Shown here: positions 1 to 9,205 of the stretch, in pieces | Numbering within the stretch: position 1 is the first letter of the stretch | How the letters are laid out: every line of letters starts with the position of its first letter | Source of the DNA: Candidatus Omnitrophota bacterium | GTDB taxonomy: Bacteria; Omnitrophota; Gorgyraeia; 2-01-FULL-45-10 | DNA: 40,048 bases | Reading direction: 5' to 3' | Assembly: GCA_903843285.1 (NCBI GenBank) | Contig: CAIMPC010000064.1 | Coordinates: 1-40,048 of the forward strand | Notes under the pieces: model-generated | Seen by the model: only the letters and a program-made list of their open reading frames with translations | Told to the model about the DNA's origin: nothing | The model's database searches: none | Translations under genes and position numbers: made by a program

Positions 1-31
1 AGATTCGTCGTCAGATTTCGCGACATTCCTA

Positions 32-52
32 TTCGTTTAAATTCTAAACGAA
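32..52. repeat. Small hairpin near the left edge
   Basis: TTCGTTTA and TAAACGAA form 8-bp arms around a 5-nt loop. It sits in an AT-rich stretch (1-203) in which I see no gene. It could be a terminator for a gene beyond the left edge, but no clear T-run follows on either strand. Confidence 0.4.
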
Positions 53-203
53 ATTTGTATTTCACAAGCAGTCTACTAATTGCCCTAACAGTCTAATGAA
101 TAACTAACTTTTTCATCTTCACATGATGAGTAACTATATTTACATATTTTATTTATTTTGTCAATAACTATTTTATTTTTATTTTTCATCAACCCATAGT
201 TTA

Positions 204-244
204 AGAAGATGGCCCCCAAAGTTTTCCCTCGGGGGCCATCTTCT
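204..244 (-). terminator. Hairpin terminator downstream of groEL
   Basis: Perfect 14-bp inverted repeat (AGAAGATGGCCCCC and its complement) with a 13-nt loop, about 55 bp past the groEL stop on the minus strand. The GC-rich stem is strong, but no clean U-tract follows (the next bases read TAAACTATGG). The call therefore rests on stem strength and on position at the end of the groESL operon. It may act in both directions or serve as a 3' stabiliser. Confidence 0.55.
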
Positions 245-257
245 ATTACCATACCAA

Positions 258-292
258 ATTCTTCGTCGGGCTAAAGCCCTCCTCAGAATGAC
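258..292. repeat. Half copy of the GTCATTCTGAG palindromic repeat
   Basis: This stretch runs ATTCTTCG, a small GGGC/GCCC hairpin, then CCTCAGAATGAC. It matches one half of the full elements at 12447-12515 and 13151-13221, with a different inner hairpin. It lies immediately downstream of the groEL stop codon. Confidence 0.65.
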
Positions 293-298
293 ATAAAA

Positions 299-1948
<1,650 letters not shown>

Positions 1949-1971
1949 CTACCTCCTGTAAATTTTCTATG

Positions 1972-2259
1972 CTACTTCACTATCGCTAAAATATCTTCTT
2001 CCTTTAATATAAGGTACTCTTTTCCATCGATCTTAATCTCGGTGCCGGAATATTTTCCGAACATTACCTTATCGCCTACCTTTACTTCCGGAGCTACCAC
2101 CTTACCCTCCGATGTGACCTTGCCTTTTCCTATGGCAATGACCTCTGCCTCCTGCGGTTTCTCCTGAGCCGTGTCAGGAAGCACTATCCCGCCCTTCGTC
2201 ACCTCTTTGGCTTCGAGGACCTTTACCATTATTCTGTCTGCTAATGGCTGTATCTTCAT
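1972..2259 (-). CDS. groES: Co-chaperonin GroES (Hsp10)
   Basis: 95 aa, the normal GroES length, beginning MKIQPLADRIMVKVLEA and ending EYLILKEEDILAIVK. GroES caps the GroEL ring during the folding cycle. An in-frame upstream extension to 2322 exists, but it would run through the CIRCE operator and the transcript leader. The ATG at 2259 has a GGGGGAG ribosome site about 6 nt upstream and matches the family N-terminus, so I chose it. The mobile-loop region with GGIVLPD is present near residues 23-29. First gene of the groESL operon. Confidence 0.98.
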   Translation of the reverse strand: MKIQPLADRIMVKVLEAKEVTKGGIVLPDTAQEKPQEAEVIAIGKGKVTSEGKVVAPEVKVGDKVMFGKYSGTEIKIDGKEYLILKEEDILAIVK

Positions 2260-2311
2260 TTTTACTCCCCCCTTCCGGTTATATTTTTCGGTACTATTTT
2301 CTAAACTCTTG

Positions 2312-2338
2312 TTAGCACTCAACCAAAAAGAGTGCTAA
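2312..2338 (-). promoter_or_regulatory. CIRCE operator (HrcA binding site)
   Basis: Perfect consensus TTAGCACTC - 9 nt - GAGTGCTAA, immediately downstream of the predicted groES transcription start. CIRCE is the known target of the HrcA repressor, so groESL here is probably heat-inducible through HrcA. hrcA itself is not in the window. Confidence 0.97.
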
Positions 2339-2348
2339 CAACGTTATC

Positions 2349-2376
2349 ATTATACTTAACGCGCAAAAGTTGTCAA
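2349..2376 (-). promoter_or_regulatory. Sigma-70 type promoter of groESL
   Basis: On the minus strand, an exact TTGACA (2376-2371), a 16-nt spacer and an exact TATAAT (2354-2349). The predicted start near 2342 puts CIRCE at about +4 to +30, the usual arrangement. Confidence 0.92.
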
Positions 2377-2383
2377 CATTTTT

Positions 2384-2929
2384 TTATCGTTTGTAGCGGC
2401 CCATGAGCGAGCCCTCGGCGAGGATATTGCCTTCCATTAATTTGGGGAGGTCATCTCTGGTAACATCTCCATCGATTACGATACGGGAATCCAGCGCGTA
2501 GACTTTAAAGTAGTATCTGTGATTACCGAACGGCGGGCGAGGACCGTCGTAACCGATCTTATTAAAGCTGTTTATTCCCTGCATCGATCCGTCATCCAGT
2601 ATCCGTCGAGGCGAAATCCCCTCAGGGATACCACCGAGCTTAAATGGGATATTAAATATAATCCAATGAACCCATGTGCCTGTAGTCGCATCCGGATCTT
2701 CACAGATAATGGCCATATACTTAGTGCCTATGGGCGGTTTGGACCATCTTATATCCGGTGATATATTCTCGCCGTACCCCGCATATCTCTTAGGTATCAT
2801 TTCACCTTCTTTGAATGCGTTAGATGTAATCTCGAGCTTTTCTATAACTCTCTCGCGCGCATAAGCGCAATGGCCGCACATAAATAAGAAGATGCCCAAT
2901 AATATAGTAGAAGCTATTGTACGTTTTAT
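2384..2929 (-). CDS. Exported PEBP-family (YbhB/YbcL, Raf-kinase-inhibitor-like) protein, probable ATA start
   Basis: About 181 aa of the phosphatidylethanolamine-binding-protein fold. Visible motifs are SPDIRW, the ligand-site DPDA, the WVHWIIFNIP strand, and YDGPRPPFGNHRYYFKVYALD. The bacterial family's ligand and role are uncertain. The first conventional start is a TTG at 2899, but it has no ribosome site and falls inside a hydrophobic segment. Reading 10 codons further upstream in frame gives IKRTIASTILLGIFLFMCGHCAYA, a typical signal peptide. Its first codon, ATA at 2929-2927, follows a perfect AGGAGG at 5-nt spacing and lies 14 bp after the preceding gene's stop. I therefore infer an ATA start, or an ATG damaged by mutation or sequencing error. 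The gene ends just before the groES promoter. Confidence 0.85.
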   Translation of the reverse strand: MKRTIASTILLGIFLFMCGHCAYARERVIEKLEITSNAFKEGEMIPKRYAGYGENISPDIRWSKPPIGTKYMAIICEDPDATTGTWVHWIIFNIPFKLGGIPEGISPRRILDDGSMQGINSFNKIGYDGPRPPFGNHRYYFKVYALDSRIVIDGDVTRDDLPKLMEGNILAEGSLMGRYKR

Positions 2930-2943
2930 AGAAACCTCCTGTA

Positions 2944-4605
2944 CTAACTCTCTATTTCGATCTGATACAGATCGTCATGCGTTCCTGTAACCCACATACA
3001 TTTACCATCCCACGCGATACCTGTCGTCTTTGAGACAGGCGGCATAAAGTAGCCCATTATTTCCCATGTATCCGTATTCACTTTGTAAACGCCGTTAGTA
3101 TACCAGCTGGATAACCATAGATATTTTCCGTCCCATGCAAGCTGATCCGGCTCCTCGATATCCTTTATAAGGATCTTATTGATCACCTTCAGATCCCCAT
3201 CCATCTCTATGAGATGATACTTTGTTCCCATGCCCCTGGTCCAGGTTATTGCGATCAGGCACTTGCCGTTCCATGTAAGCCCGGCGGGATGCGCGGGTTC
3301 AAATGAGCCCTCCATGTCGACGGTTAGCTGTGAACCGTCGAGCTTCACCCTGTAAATCTTCATCGTATTCCACTCTGTCGTGTAAAGACTTCCATCGTCT
3401 GACCTGATAAGCGCTTCGACGAAATCCGATACGGGTTTGATATGCGCTGTCACGGCGCCGGTGGCCATGTCCATTATCCACACATCACCCTTCTCGCCAT
3501 TTGCCATCCATAATGATGATTTACCATCGTAAAATAATCCTTCGTGGTAACCTTTGGGCGCCTTCACCTGCCTTACTACTTTAGAAGGTATTTTGTGATA
3601 ATCAGCGCCTATCTTTAATTCCTGCGCAGATGCTGTTTTGATCAATAATATTAATGCGATCGATATAGCGGCAAGGCTTTTTATAAGCGCTCGTCGGGGC
3701 ACCTTAGTGAGTATATAATCACAGAAATAGCAGTGGCTGAGCGTCTTACCGGGGAACCGTACGCCAACGCCTTCGAGGCCCTTACGTATCCTGCTTAAAC
3801 CCCGGCTAAAGACTGCGCCGACAAACTTATTATTTACAGCATTCTTAATCATATCCTCACCAGAATCTCTCTTTATATTACCTATCGTAAGCTCCTTATT
3901 GTCCGTAGCGTAACCACAGCATGGCTTCACGTCACCGCTGGGCATCACAAAGAATACGTTTCCAGGCCCATTACAGTAGTCTTCTTTAAACCAATCCTTA
4001 TACCCCCAGGGATCTTTAAACTTCTCCGCCTTGCCCACAGGCGCAATATCGATTCTCAATGTTCTGAGAAATATCTCGCGATCGATCTTCCCGATTAAAG
4101 CCTTTAGCGCGCCAAGGGATTCTTTCGTCTCTTTATCTTTTGATCCATGAACATAGGCTATCGATACTATGTCAGGCCTTCTCCATATTTTAACGGCAAT
4201 CTCGATGAACCGCGCCAATTTTTTAATATTCTGATTATGAAATGCGTCAACACTTACGCATATCGATCCGTCATATCCGGAATCATGTAATCGCTTAAGA
4301 GCCGACCTTAGCATTCTCTCATCTTTCCACCAGACGGCATTCGTCATTATGCGGTCAAACAATAACCCATGGCTTACCGCCCTGCGAGATAACGCGCATA
4401 ATAGATCTAAAGCCAAAAAAGGCTCTCCACCCGTAAAGCCAACCCTCTTTATTCCGAGTGACTTACACTCCCCCAGAAACCTTAACGCATGATCTTTTGG
4501 AATCTTGCCGAGCCCCCCTGAGGCATCGCAGTGTCTGCAGGAAAGATTGCACTCGGATGTTAAGGAGAATAAGACTTCCTCGGGATGAAACGCTCTTTTC
4601 TTCAT
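2944..4605 (-). CDS. Radical SAM protein fused through a membrane segment to a beta-propeller
   Basis: The N-terminal half (about 300 aa) has the CNLSCRHC iron-sulfur motif, GFTGGEP for SAM binding, and later Cys clusters (YCNGPG, KPCCGY, CYFCDY) resembling a SPASM-type auxiliary cluster region. A basic then hydrophobic stretch follows (RRALIKSLAAISIALILLI...ASAQ) that looks like a signal or anchor segment. The remaining ~225 aa contain repeats with DGKxLW-type strands (GKSSLWMAN, GKYLWLSSW, GKCMWVTGT), as in NHL or glutaminyl-cyclase-like propellers. A cytoplasmic radical SAM domain with a periplasmic propeller fits this topology. I chose ATG 4605 because it overlaps the stop of the frameshift-corrected upstream gene as ATGA and has AAAGG upstream; an in-frame ATG at 4644 is the alternative. 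The substrate is unknown. Confidence 0.85.
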   Translation of the reverse strand: MKKRAFHPEEVLFSLTSECNLSCRHCDASGGLGKIPKDHALRFLGECKSLGIKRVGFTGGEPFLALDLLCALSRRAVSHGLLFDRIMTNAVWWKDERMLRSALKRLHDSGYDGSICVSVDAFHNQNIKKLARFIEIAVKIWRRPDIVSIAYVHGSKDKETKESLGALKALIGKIDREIFLRTLRIDIAPVGKAEKFKDPWGYKDWFKEDYCNGPGNVFFVMPSGDVKPCCGYATDNKELTIGNIKRDSGEDMIKNAVNNKFVGAVFSRGLSRIRKGLEGVGVRFPGKTLSHCYFCDYILTKVPRRALIKSLAAISIALILLIKTASAQELKIGADYHKIPSKVVRQVKAPKGYHEGLFYDGKSSLWMANGEKGDVWIMDMATGAVTAHIKPVSDFVEALIRSDDGSLYTTEWNTMKIYRVKLDGSQLTVDMEGSFEPAHPAGLTWNGKCLIAITWTRGMGTKYHLIEMDGDLKVINKILIKDIEEPDQLAWDGKYLWLSSWYTNGVYKVNTDTWEIMGYFMPPVSKTTGIAWDGKCMWVTGTHDDLYQIEIES

Positions 4606-6042
4606 ATTGCCTTTAAGTACTTCTTCCGGACAAATTCCGACCATCTTTTATTAAACTCTTTTTCGGATAATAGATACTCGTCATCCATTGCGTTTATCGC
4701 ATGACGACCCTTAGCTATCTCATTTAAGACGTTACATAACGCCTTCATGCCCCCAGCTGTCGATCATATACTCGACCGCGGTATAGGCCCTGGCATACGA
4801 CAAAACTAGTTTCGTAGAACTTGCGTTCGGATCCGCAAATGCCTTACTAAGTGAGTCTATCGAGAGTTCGGTAATTCGATCGCCCTCACCGTCGCTGATA
4901 TTTATTGCCGCTCCGGGCGATGCCCATTTCATCTCTTCATATACGGCTATACCCTCACTCAACCATACAGGGCAATTATTATTCGTCTTGGCAGATATTA
5001 CGGCATGCGTATACTCATGGTACAGGTATCTTGCCAACTCTTTTTCATCCGGCACAGTAGCAGGCAGTGGTATACGTATATTTCCATCGTAAAACGCCCT
5101 GACGATATCGCGCATCTTAAATATCTCTCTGAAATTCTTCTCTGAATACAAAAATACTACTGCCTTAGTCTTAGGCAGATAAGACAGATCTCGTCCTACG
5201 TCGAGATAGGCCTTCTCGAGTATGCTCGAAACCATCTCAGCCTTCACGGGCAAATCCTTTTCGTACTTAAGCTCAAAATAAGGAAGCGACTTAGTATCTT
5301 CGCGCCTGGCCAGCGCCTCTTCCTTAATTATCTTTTCGCATTTGGCGATCAGCTCTTTATTTTCAGGATCGAGCTTCACGGCTTTATTTAAATATAGGAG
5401 CGCATTAGATAAATCCGTCCTCTTATAGTAGATATCTCCTAATATTTCATATATACGACTGTCTGCATATACGATTATAGCCTGCCTTAGCAGTAATATC
5501 GCCTCATCGTCCTTCGATGCCTTATATTCATCCACAGCGTAATTGGATAACGTTATACCCAGATTCTTTTCGCATGTCACGGAGTCACTGGCAATATCTC
5601 GAGCCATGCCTATATCCCGTCGGGCACCTACCGGGTTTGCCTTACGCAGTTCCGCAAAAGCCTTCTTAGCATACATGAGTGATAGGTTTTGCCTGGTGTA
5701 CGCGCTATCGCTAAGCTCATATGCCCTGAAAAGATACCTTATCGCGTCGTCATATTTCTCATCTTCTGCCATGCGCGCGGCATAGGTCGAAAAGGCATAA
5801 ACTAGATCATCTTTTATGACACCGCTATCAGGACTCGACGCATAGGCCTTCTCGTAATATTTTATCGCTTCCGCATATTTGCCCTTATCGAACAGAGCTT
5901 CACCTTTACGGATAAATTCGAATGAGCCCGGGGTCCTTCCGGTAATAAGATTTGGATTAATTATGAAGATTGCGATAATAAGGGCGGAGGATGCGATAAT
6001 GACTGCGGTGATAATATTTTTATAGTGAGACTTGATATTCAT
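4602..6042 (-). CDS. TPR protein with peptidase-MA-like metalloprotease domain, frameshifted near the C-terminus
   Basis: The uninterrupted frame is 4732-6042 (436 aa). It has an N-terminal membrane anchor (about residues 9-28), tetratricopeptide repeats (about 45-240), and a gluzincin-type site HEYTH near residue 342 followed by WLSEGIAVYEE, as in peptidase MA-like proteins. The frame stops at TAA 4734-4732 directly after SWGHEGVM. Skipping one base (T4734) continues with NVLNEIAKGRHAINAM and EFNKRWSEFVRKKYLKAI for 43 codons. The new stop at 4604-4602 overlaps the next gene's ATG. The extension is what this family carries at its end, so the gene looks split by a single-base indel. No good ribosome site precedes the ATG at 6042; a repeat fragment occupies the short gap after fabD. 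Confidence 0.85.
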
Positions 6043-6057
6043 GAGATCATAGATGAT

Positions 6058-6077
6058 GGACTTCGGTTCAGGATGAC
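6058..6077. repeat. Degenerate fragment of the GTCATTCTGAG repeat
   Basis: GGACTTCGGTTCAGGATGAC resembles one end of the element inside recG (GATCCTTCGG...CTCAGGATGAC). It lies across the 3' end of fabD and supplies its TGA stop. It is short and diverged, so the assignment is tentative. Confidence 0.45.
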
Positions 6078-7000
6078 GAAGTAACCGGCTCGCGAATGTC
6101 CTGGGAGGTGCCTACATTCTTTACTTCGAGGCTCGGATCTATCTTCTTAAGAAGGCCCTTTAAGACCTGCCCCGGCCCGATCTCGACGAACGTCTTTATG
6201 CCGGATCCCGCGGCTAGCTTAACCGACTCCTCCCAGAGAGTCTTAGAATTAACCTGCGCGATAAGGTTCTCTTTTATAATAGCAGGGTCGGATTGTATCT
6301 TTGCATCTACATTACTGATAAATGGTATCTTCGGCGGATCGATCCGGACATTATCGATATATTCCTTTAGTTTATCGCGGGCGGATGTCATTAGCGATGA
6401 ATGGAACGGGCCGCTGACATCGAGCATCAGGACGCGCTTTGCGCCCTTCTCTTTGGCGAAGCTGGCGAAGAGCTCGATATTATTGGTCTTTCCCGATACG
6501 ACCACCTGTCCGGGACAATTCAAATTGGCTATCTCGCAACCAAACCCCTTACATAGCTCCTCGACCGCCTTCATATCCATACCTATAACGCACGCCATCT
6601 TTCCGGGGTTCTTTCTGGAGGCTTCATCCATGAATTCTCCGCGTTTTCTCACCAGCACTAAAGCGTCGTCGAGCGATATACTGCCGGCGGCGACCAGGGC
6701 CGTGTATTCACCCAGCGATAACCCCATGCTGAGTTTCGGAGTATAGTTAGCATAGATCGGCGATGCCTCGAAAACTCTGAGCGCGGCTATGCTTGTGGCG
6801 AGTATGGCGCACTGGCTATTCTTAGTTAATGACAATTCCTCCTGAGGGCCTTCGAAGCAGAGCTTCTTCAGATCGAACTTTAATATTGCGGAGGCTTTAT
6901 CGAACGCTTCTTTTGCCTGCGGAAAATTCTCGTAAAGATCCTTACCCATGCCTATCGCCTGAGCGCCCTGACCCGGAAATATAAATGCCGCTTCTACCAT
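6068..7000 (-). CDS. fabD: Malonyl-CoA:ACP malonyltransferase FabD
   Basis: About 310 aa; transfers malonyl from CoA to ACP for type II fatty acid synthesis in the cytoplasm. FIFPGQGAQ at the N-terminus, the nucleophile motif GLSLGEY (Ser95; the common GHSLG His is Leu here), the catalytic His in SGPFHSSLM, and the C-terminal EIGPGQVLKGLLKK are present. ATG 7000 gives the canonical N-terminus and overlaps the fabH stop. An ATG at 7021, with GGTGG upstream, would add seven residues and cannot be excluded. The C-terminus ends in a repeat-derived TSSS and stop. It follows plsX and fabH in the same operon. Confidence 0.96.
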   Translation of the reverse strand: MVEAAFIFPGQGAQAIGMGKDLYENFPQAKEAFDKASAILKFDLKKLCFEGPQEELSLTKNSQCAILATSIAALRVFEASPIYANYTPKLSMGLSLGEYTALVAAGSISLDDALVLVRKRGEFMDEASRKNPGKMACVIGMDMKAVEELCKGFGCEIANLNCPGQVVVSGKTNNIELFASFAKEKGAKRVLMLDVSGPFHSSLMTSARDKLKEYIDNVRIDPPKIPFISNVDAKIQSDPAIIKENLIAQVNSKTLWEESVKLAAGSGIKTFVEIGPGQVLKGLLKKIDPSLEVKNVGTSQDIREPVTSSS

Positions 7001-7980
7001 TCGATTACTATCGCTCCCCATGTTAATCCACCGCCGAAAGCATCGAGCAATATCTTATCGCCCCTCTTTATCCTACCCTCTTCCACAGCTTCTACGAGCG
7101 CAACAGCGCTGGAGGCTGCCGACATATTTCCATACTTTTCTATGTTAAGATATATCTTGTCCGTAGATAACCCCATGCGCTTTGCCGCAGCATGTAAAAT
7201 TCTTACGTTTGCCTGATGAGGTATAACGAGATTAATATCCTCGGCCTTAAGTCCTATCGGCTTCGTAGCCTGCAGGGCCGCGTCTGCCATTATCCTTACG
7301 GCGTGCTTAAATAATTCCGAACCGTTCATCTTAATGAAGTGGAGTTTATCTTCGATGCTCTTCTTAGTAGCCGGTATTCTGGATCCGCCCGCCGGAAGTT
7401 TTATCAGTTCACCCTGCTTGCCATCAGCGCCTAAATATGTAGAAAGTATGCCTCCTCTATCCACCGGCCCCAATACCGCGGCCCCTGCGCCATCTCCAAA
7501 AAGCACGCACGTATTACGATCCGTCCAGTCGGTTATCGAAGATAATTTCTCAGAAGCCACCACGAGCGCATGTTTATATACGCCTGAGGCTATAAACTGT
7601 TTCGCGATAGCAATTCCATAGATGAATCCGGAACACGCGACGCTGACATCGAAAGCCGGCACTGTCCTGGCGCCCAGTTTCTCCTGGACGAGGCACGCCG
7701 TCGCCGGAAAAAACATGTCGGGCGTTATAGTGGCTACTATGATCAAGTCGATATCTTCCGGTTTCAACTTCGCGGCCTCGAGCGCCCTGCGAGCGGCCTC
7801 GGTGGCCATATCGCTCGTCGCTTCATTATCGCGAGCTATCCGGCGTTCCTTAATGCCGGTCCTCGACATTATCCACTCGTCGGTAGTATCGACTATCTTT
7901 TCCAGATCTTTATTTGTAAGTATCTTTTCCGGCAGGTACTTCCCGAGCCCCAGTATTCCCACCTTAATCGGTTCACACAT
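6994..7980 (-). CDS. fabH: Beta-ketoacyl-ACP synthase III FabH
   Basis: About 328 aa; condenses acetyl-CoA (or another acyl-CoA) with malonyl-ACP to start fatty acid synthesis. The catalytic triad motifs are visible: Cys116 in DVSVACSGF, His in VIPHQANVRI, and Asn in EKYGNMSAAS. The start is placed at ATG 7980 (MCEPIKVGILGLGKYLPEK), one base after the plsX stop, with GGAG about 10 nt upstream. The in-frame extension to 8004 would lie inside plsX and adds nonconserved residues. It is coupled to fabD by a short overlap. Confidence 0.97.
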   Translation of the reverse strand: MCEPIKVGILGLGKYLPEKILTNKDLEKIVDTTDEWIMSRTGIKERRIARDNEATSDMATEAARRALEAAKLKPEDIDLIIVATITPDMFFPATACLVQEKLGARTVPAFDVSVACSGFIYGIAIAKQFIASGVYKHALVVASEKLSSITDWTDRNTCVLFGDGAGAAVLGPVDRGGILSTYLGADGKQGELIKLPAGGSRIPATKKSIEDKLHFIKMNGSELFKHAVRIMADAALQATKPIGLKAEDINLVIPHQANVRILHAAAKRMGLSTDKIYLNIEKYGNMSAASSAVALVEAVEEGRIKRGDKILLDAFGGGLTWGAIVIEW

Positions 7981-7981
7981 G

Positions 7982-8971
7982 CTATTTGGTCTCCAGATCC
8001 TCAATAATATGTTTGTTTACATCCTGTTTTTTAAATTCGGCCGCCACACGTATGGCATTCTTAATCGCTTTCGGTGTCGACGAGCCATGACCTATGATAC
8101 AATTACCATCGATGCCCAGAAGCGGCGCGCCGCCGTACTCTGTATAATCCATCTTCTTCTTGAGCGGCTTAAATGCAGTGCTTATAAGCACTGCGCCTAT
8201 CATAGCGATTATATTCTTCGCTACTTCCTTCTTAAGCAGTTTAACGAGCGTGTCGATCACGCTCTCCGATACCTTAAGAATAACATTGCCCACAAATCCA
8301 TCGCAGATGATTATGTCTGTGTTACCTACATATATATCTCGTCCTTCGATATTACCTATGAAGTTCAGTTTCGATTTACTGAGCAGAGTATGAGCCTCCC
8401 TGATAAATTCCGTCCCCTTGGACTCTTCTTCACCGACGTTAAGAAGCCCTATCGTAGGATTCGCCTTATTCAATATATAACGGCTATATGCATTTGCCAT
8501 TACGCCATATTGGAATAGATGAATAGCCTTCGGATCGATATTGGCGCCCACGTCTATCATGACCGATACGCCTCTCATTGTGGGTATGGCAATGGCTATC
8601 CCCGGCCTTTCGATTCCGGGTAGCATCCTAAGCGACAGCGTCGCGGCGCAGACGACGGCTCCGGTATTACCGGCGCTGACGAATCCATCCGCTTCCTCGC
8701 GCTTCAGAATATCCAGCCCCACTACGATCGAGGACTTGCGCTTACGTCTCACGGAAAGCGCCGCGGGCTCATGCATCTCGATTCTCTCAGGCGCATGAAC
8801 TACGGATATCTTCCCATGGTAATGGCCGCGCTTATCGAGCTCTTTCTTAATGACAGTTTCGTCGCCTACCAGGATAATTTCATGACCATATTCTTTTACA
8901 GCCTGTATGGCCCCTTCGACCTCGACTGACGTCCCCATCTCACTGCCCATAGCGTCAAGAACGATCTTCAT
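7982..8971 (-). CDS. plsX: Phosphate acyltransferase PlsX
   Basis: 329 aa, typical length. PlsX makes acyl-phosphate from acyl-ACP for phospholipid synthesis at the membrane face. The N-terminus MKIVLDAMGSEMGTS corresponds to the family's MKIAVDAMGGD, and SAGNTGA, GVSVMIDVGAN, NVGEEESKGTEF and ICDGFVGNVILK are characteristic. The ATG at 8971 has GGAGG at 9-nt spacing. It sits in the common rpmF-plsX-fabH-fabD order, 32 bp after rpmF. Confidence 0.98.
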   Translation of the reverse strand: MKIVLDAMGSEMGTSVEVEGAIQAVKEYGHEIILVGDETVIKKELDKRGHYHGKISVVHAPERIEMHEPAALSVRRKRKSSIVVGLDILKREEADGFVSAGNTGAVVCAATLSLRMLPGIERPGIAIAIPTMRGVSVMIDVGANIDPKAIHLFQYGVMANAYSRYILNKANPTIGLLNVGEEESKGTEFIREAHTLLSKSKLNFIGNIEGRDIYVGNTDIIICDGFVGNVILKVSESVIDTLVKLLKKEVAKNIIAMIGAVLISTAFKPLKKKMDYTEYGGAPLLGIDGNCIIGHGSSTPKAIKNAIRVAAEFKKQDVNKHIIEDLETK

Positions 8972-9003
8972 CGGTCTTTGCCTCCGATCTTAAAGTGTTT
9001 GGC

Positions 9004-9204
9004 CTATTTCTTCTTCTCTTCTACGGTTTTGATTACCAGGACGGGCTTGCCTTTATAAAATCCGCAGAACGGACAGACCTTATGTGGCATCCTCGGCTTC
9101 TTACAGTTTGAACATACCGCCAGGTTAGAGGCGTACATTTTGCTGTTCGCGCTTCTGCGCTTATCACGTCTGGCTTTCGAATGTTTACGTTTAGGTAGTG
9201 CCAT
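9004..9204 (-). CDS. rpmF: 50S ribosomal protein L32
   Basis: 66 aa beginning MALPKRKHSKARRDKRRS, with two CxxC pairs (CSNC and CPFC) that mark the zinc-binding form of L32. It is part of the large ribosomal subunit. GGAG lies about 9 nt before the ATG, inside the 3' end of ackA. Its place directly before plsX is a widely conserved arrangement linking ribosome and lipid genes. Confidence 0.98.
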   Translation of the reverse strand: MALPKRKHSKARRDKRRSANSKMYASNLAVCSNCKKPRMPHKVCPFCGFYKGKPVLVIKTVEEKKK

Positions 9205-9205
9205 T

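Noticed and set aside
1..30. Another copy of the GTCATTCTGAG repeat at the left edge
   Set aside because: Only loose similarity (ATTCGTCGTCAG); does not contain the conserved ends.
2944..3720. Separate propeller gene starting at an ATA codon near 3690
   Set aside because: The frame is continuous with the radical SAM domain and no good ribosome site precedes the ATA; kept as an alternative only.
7622..8518. 298-codon plus-strand frame opposite plsX/fabH
   Set aside because: Fully antisense to two well-recognised genes and resembles no protein family.
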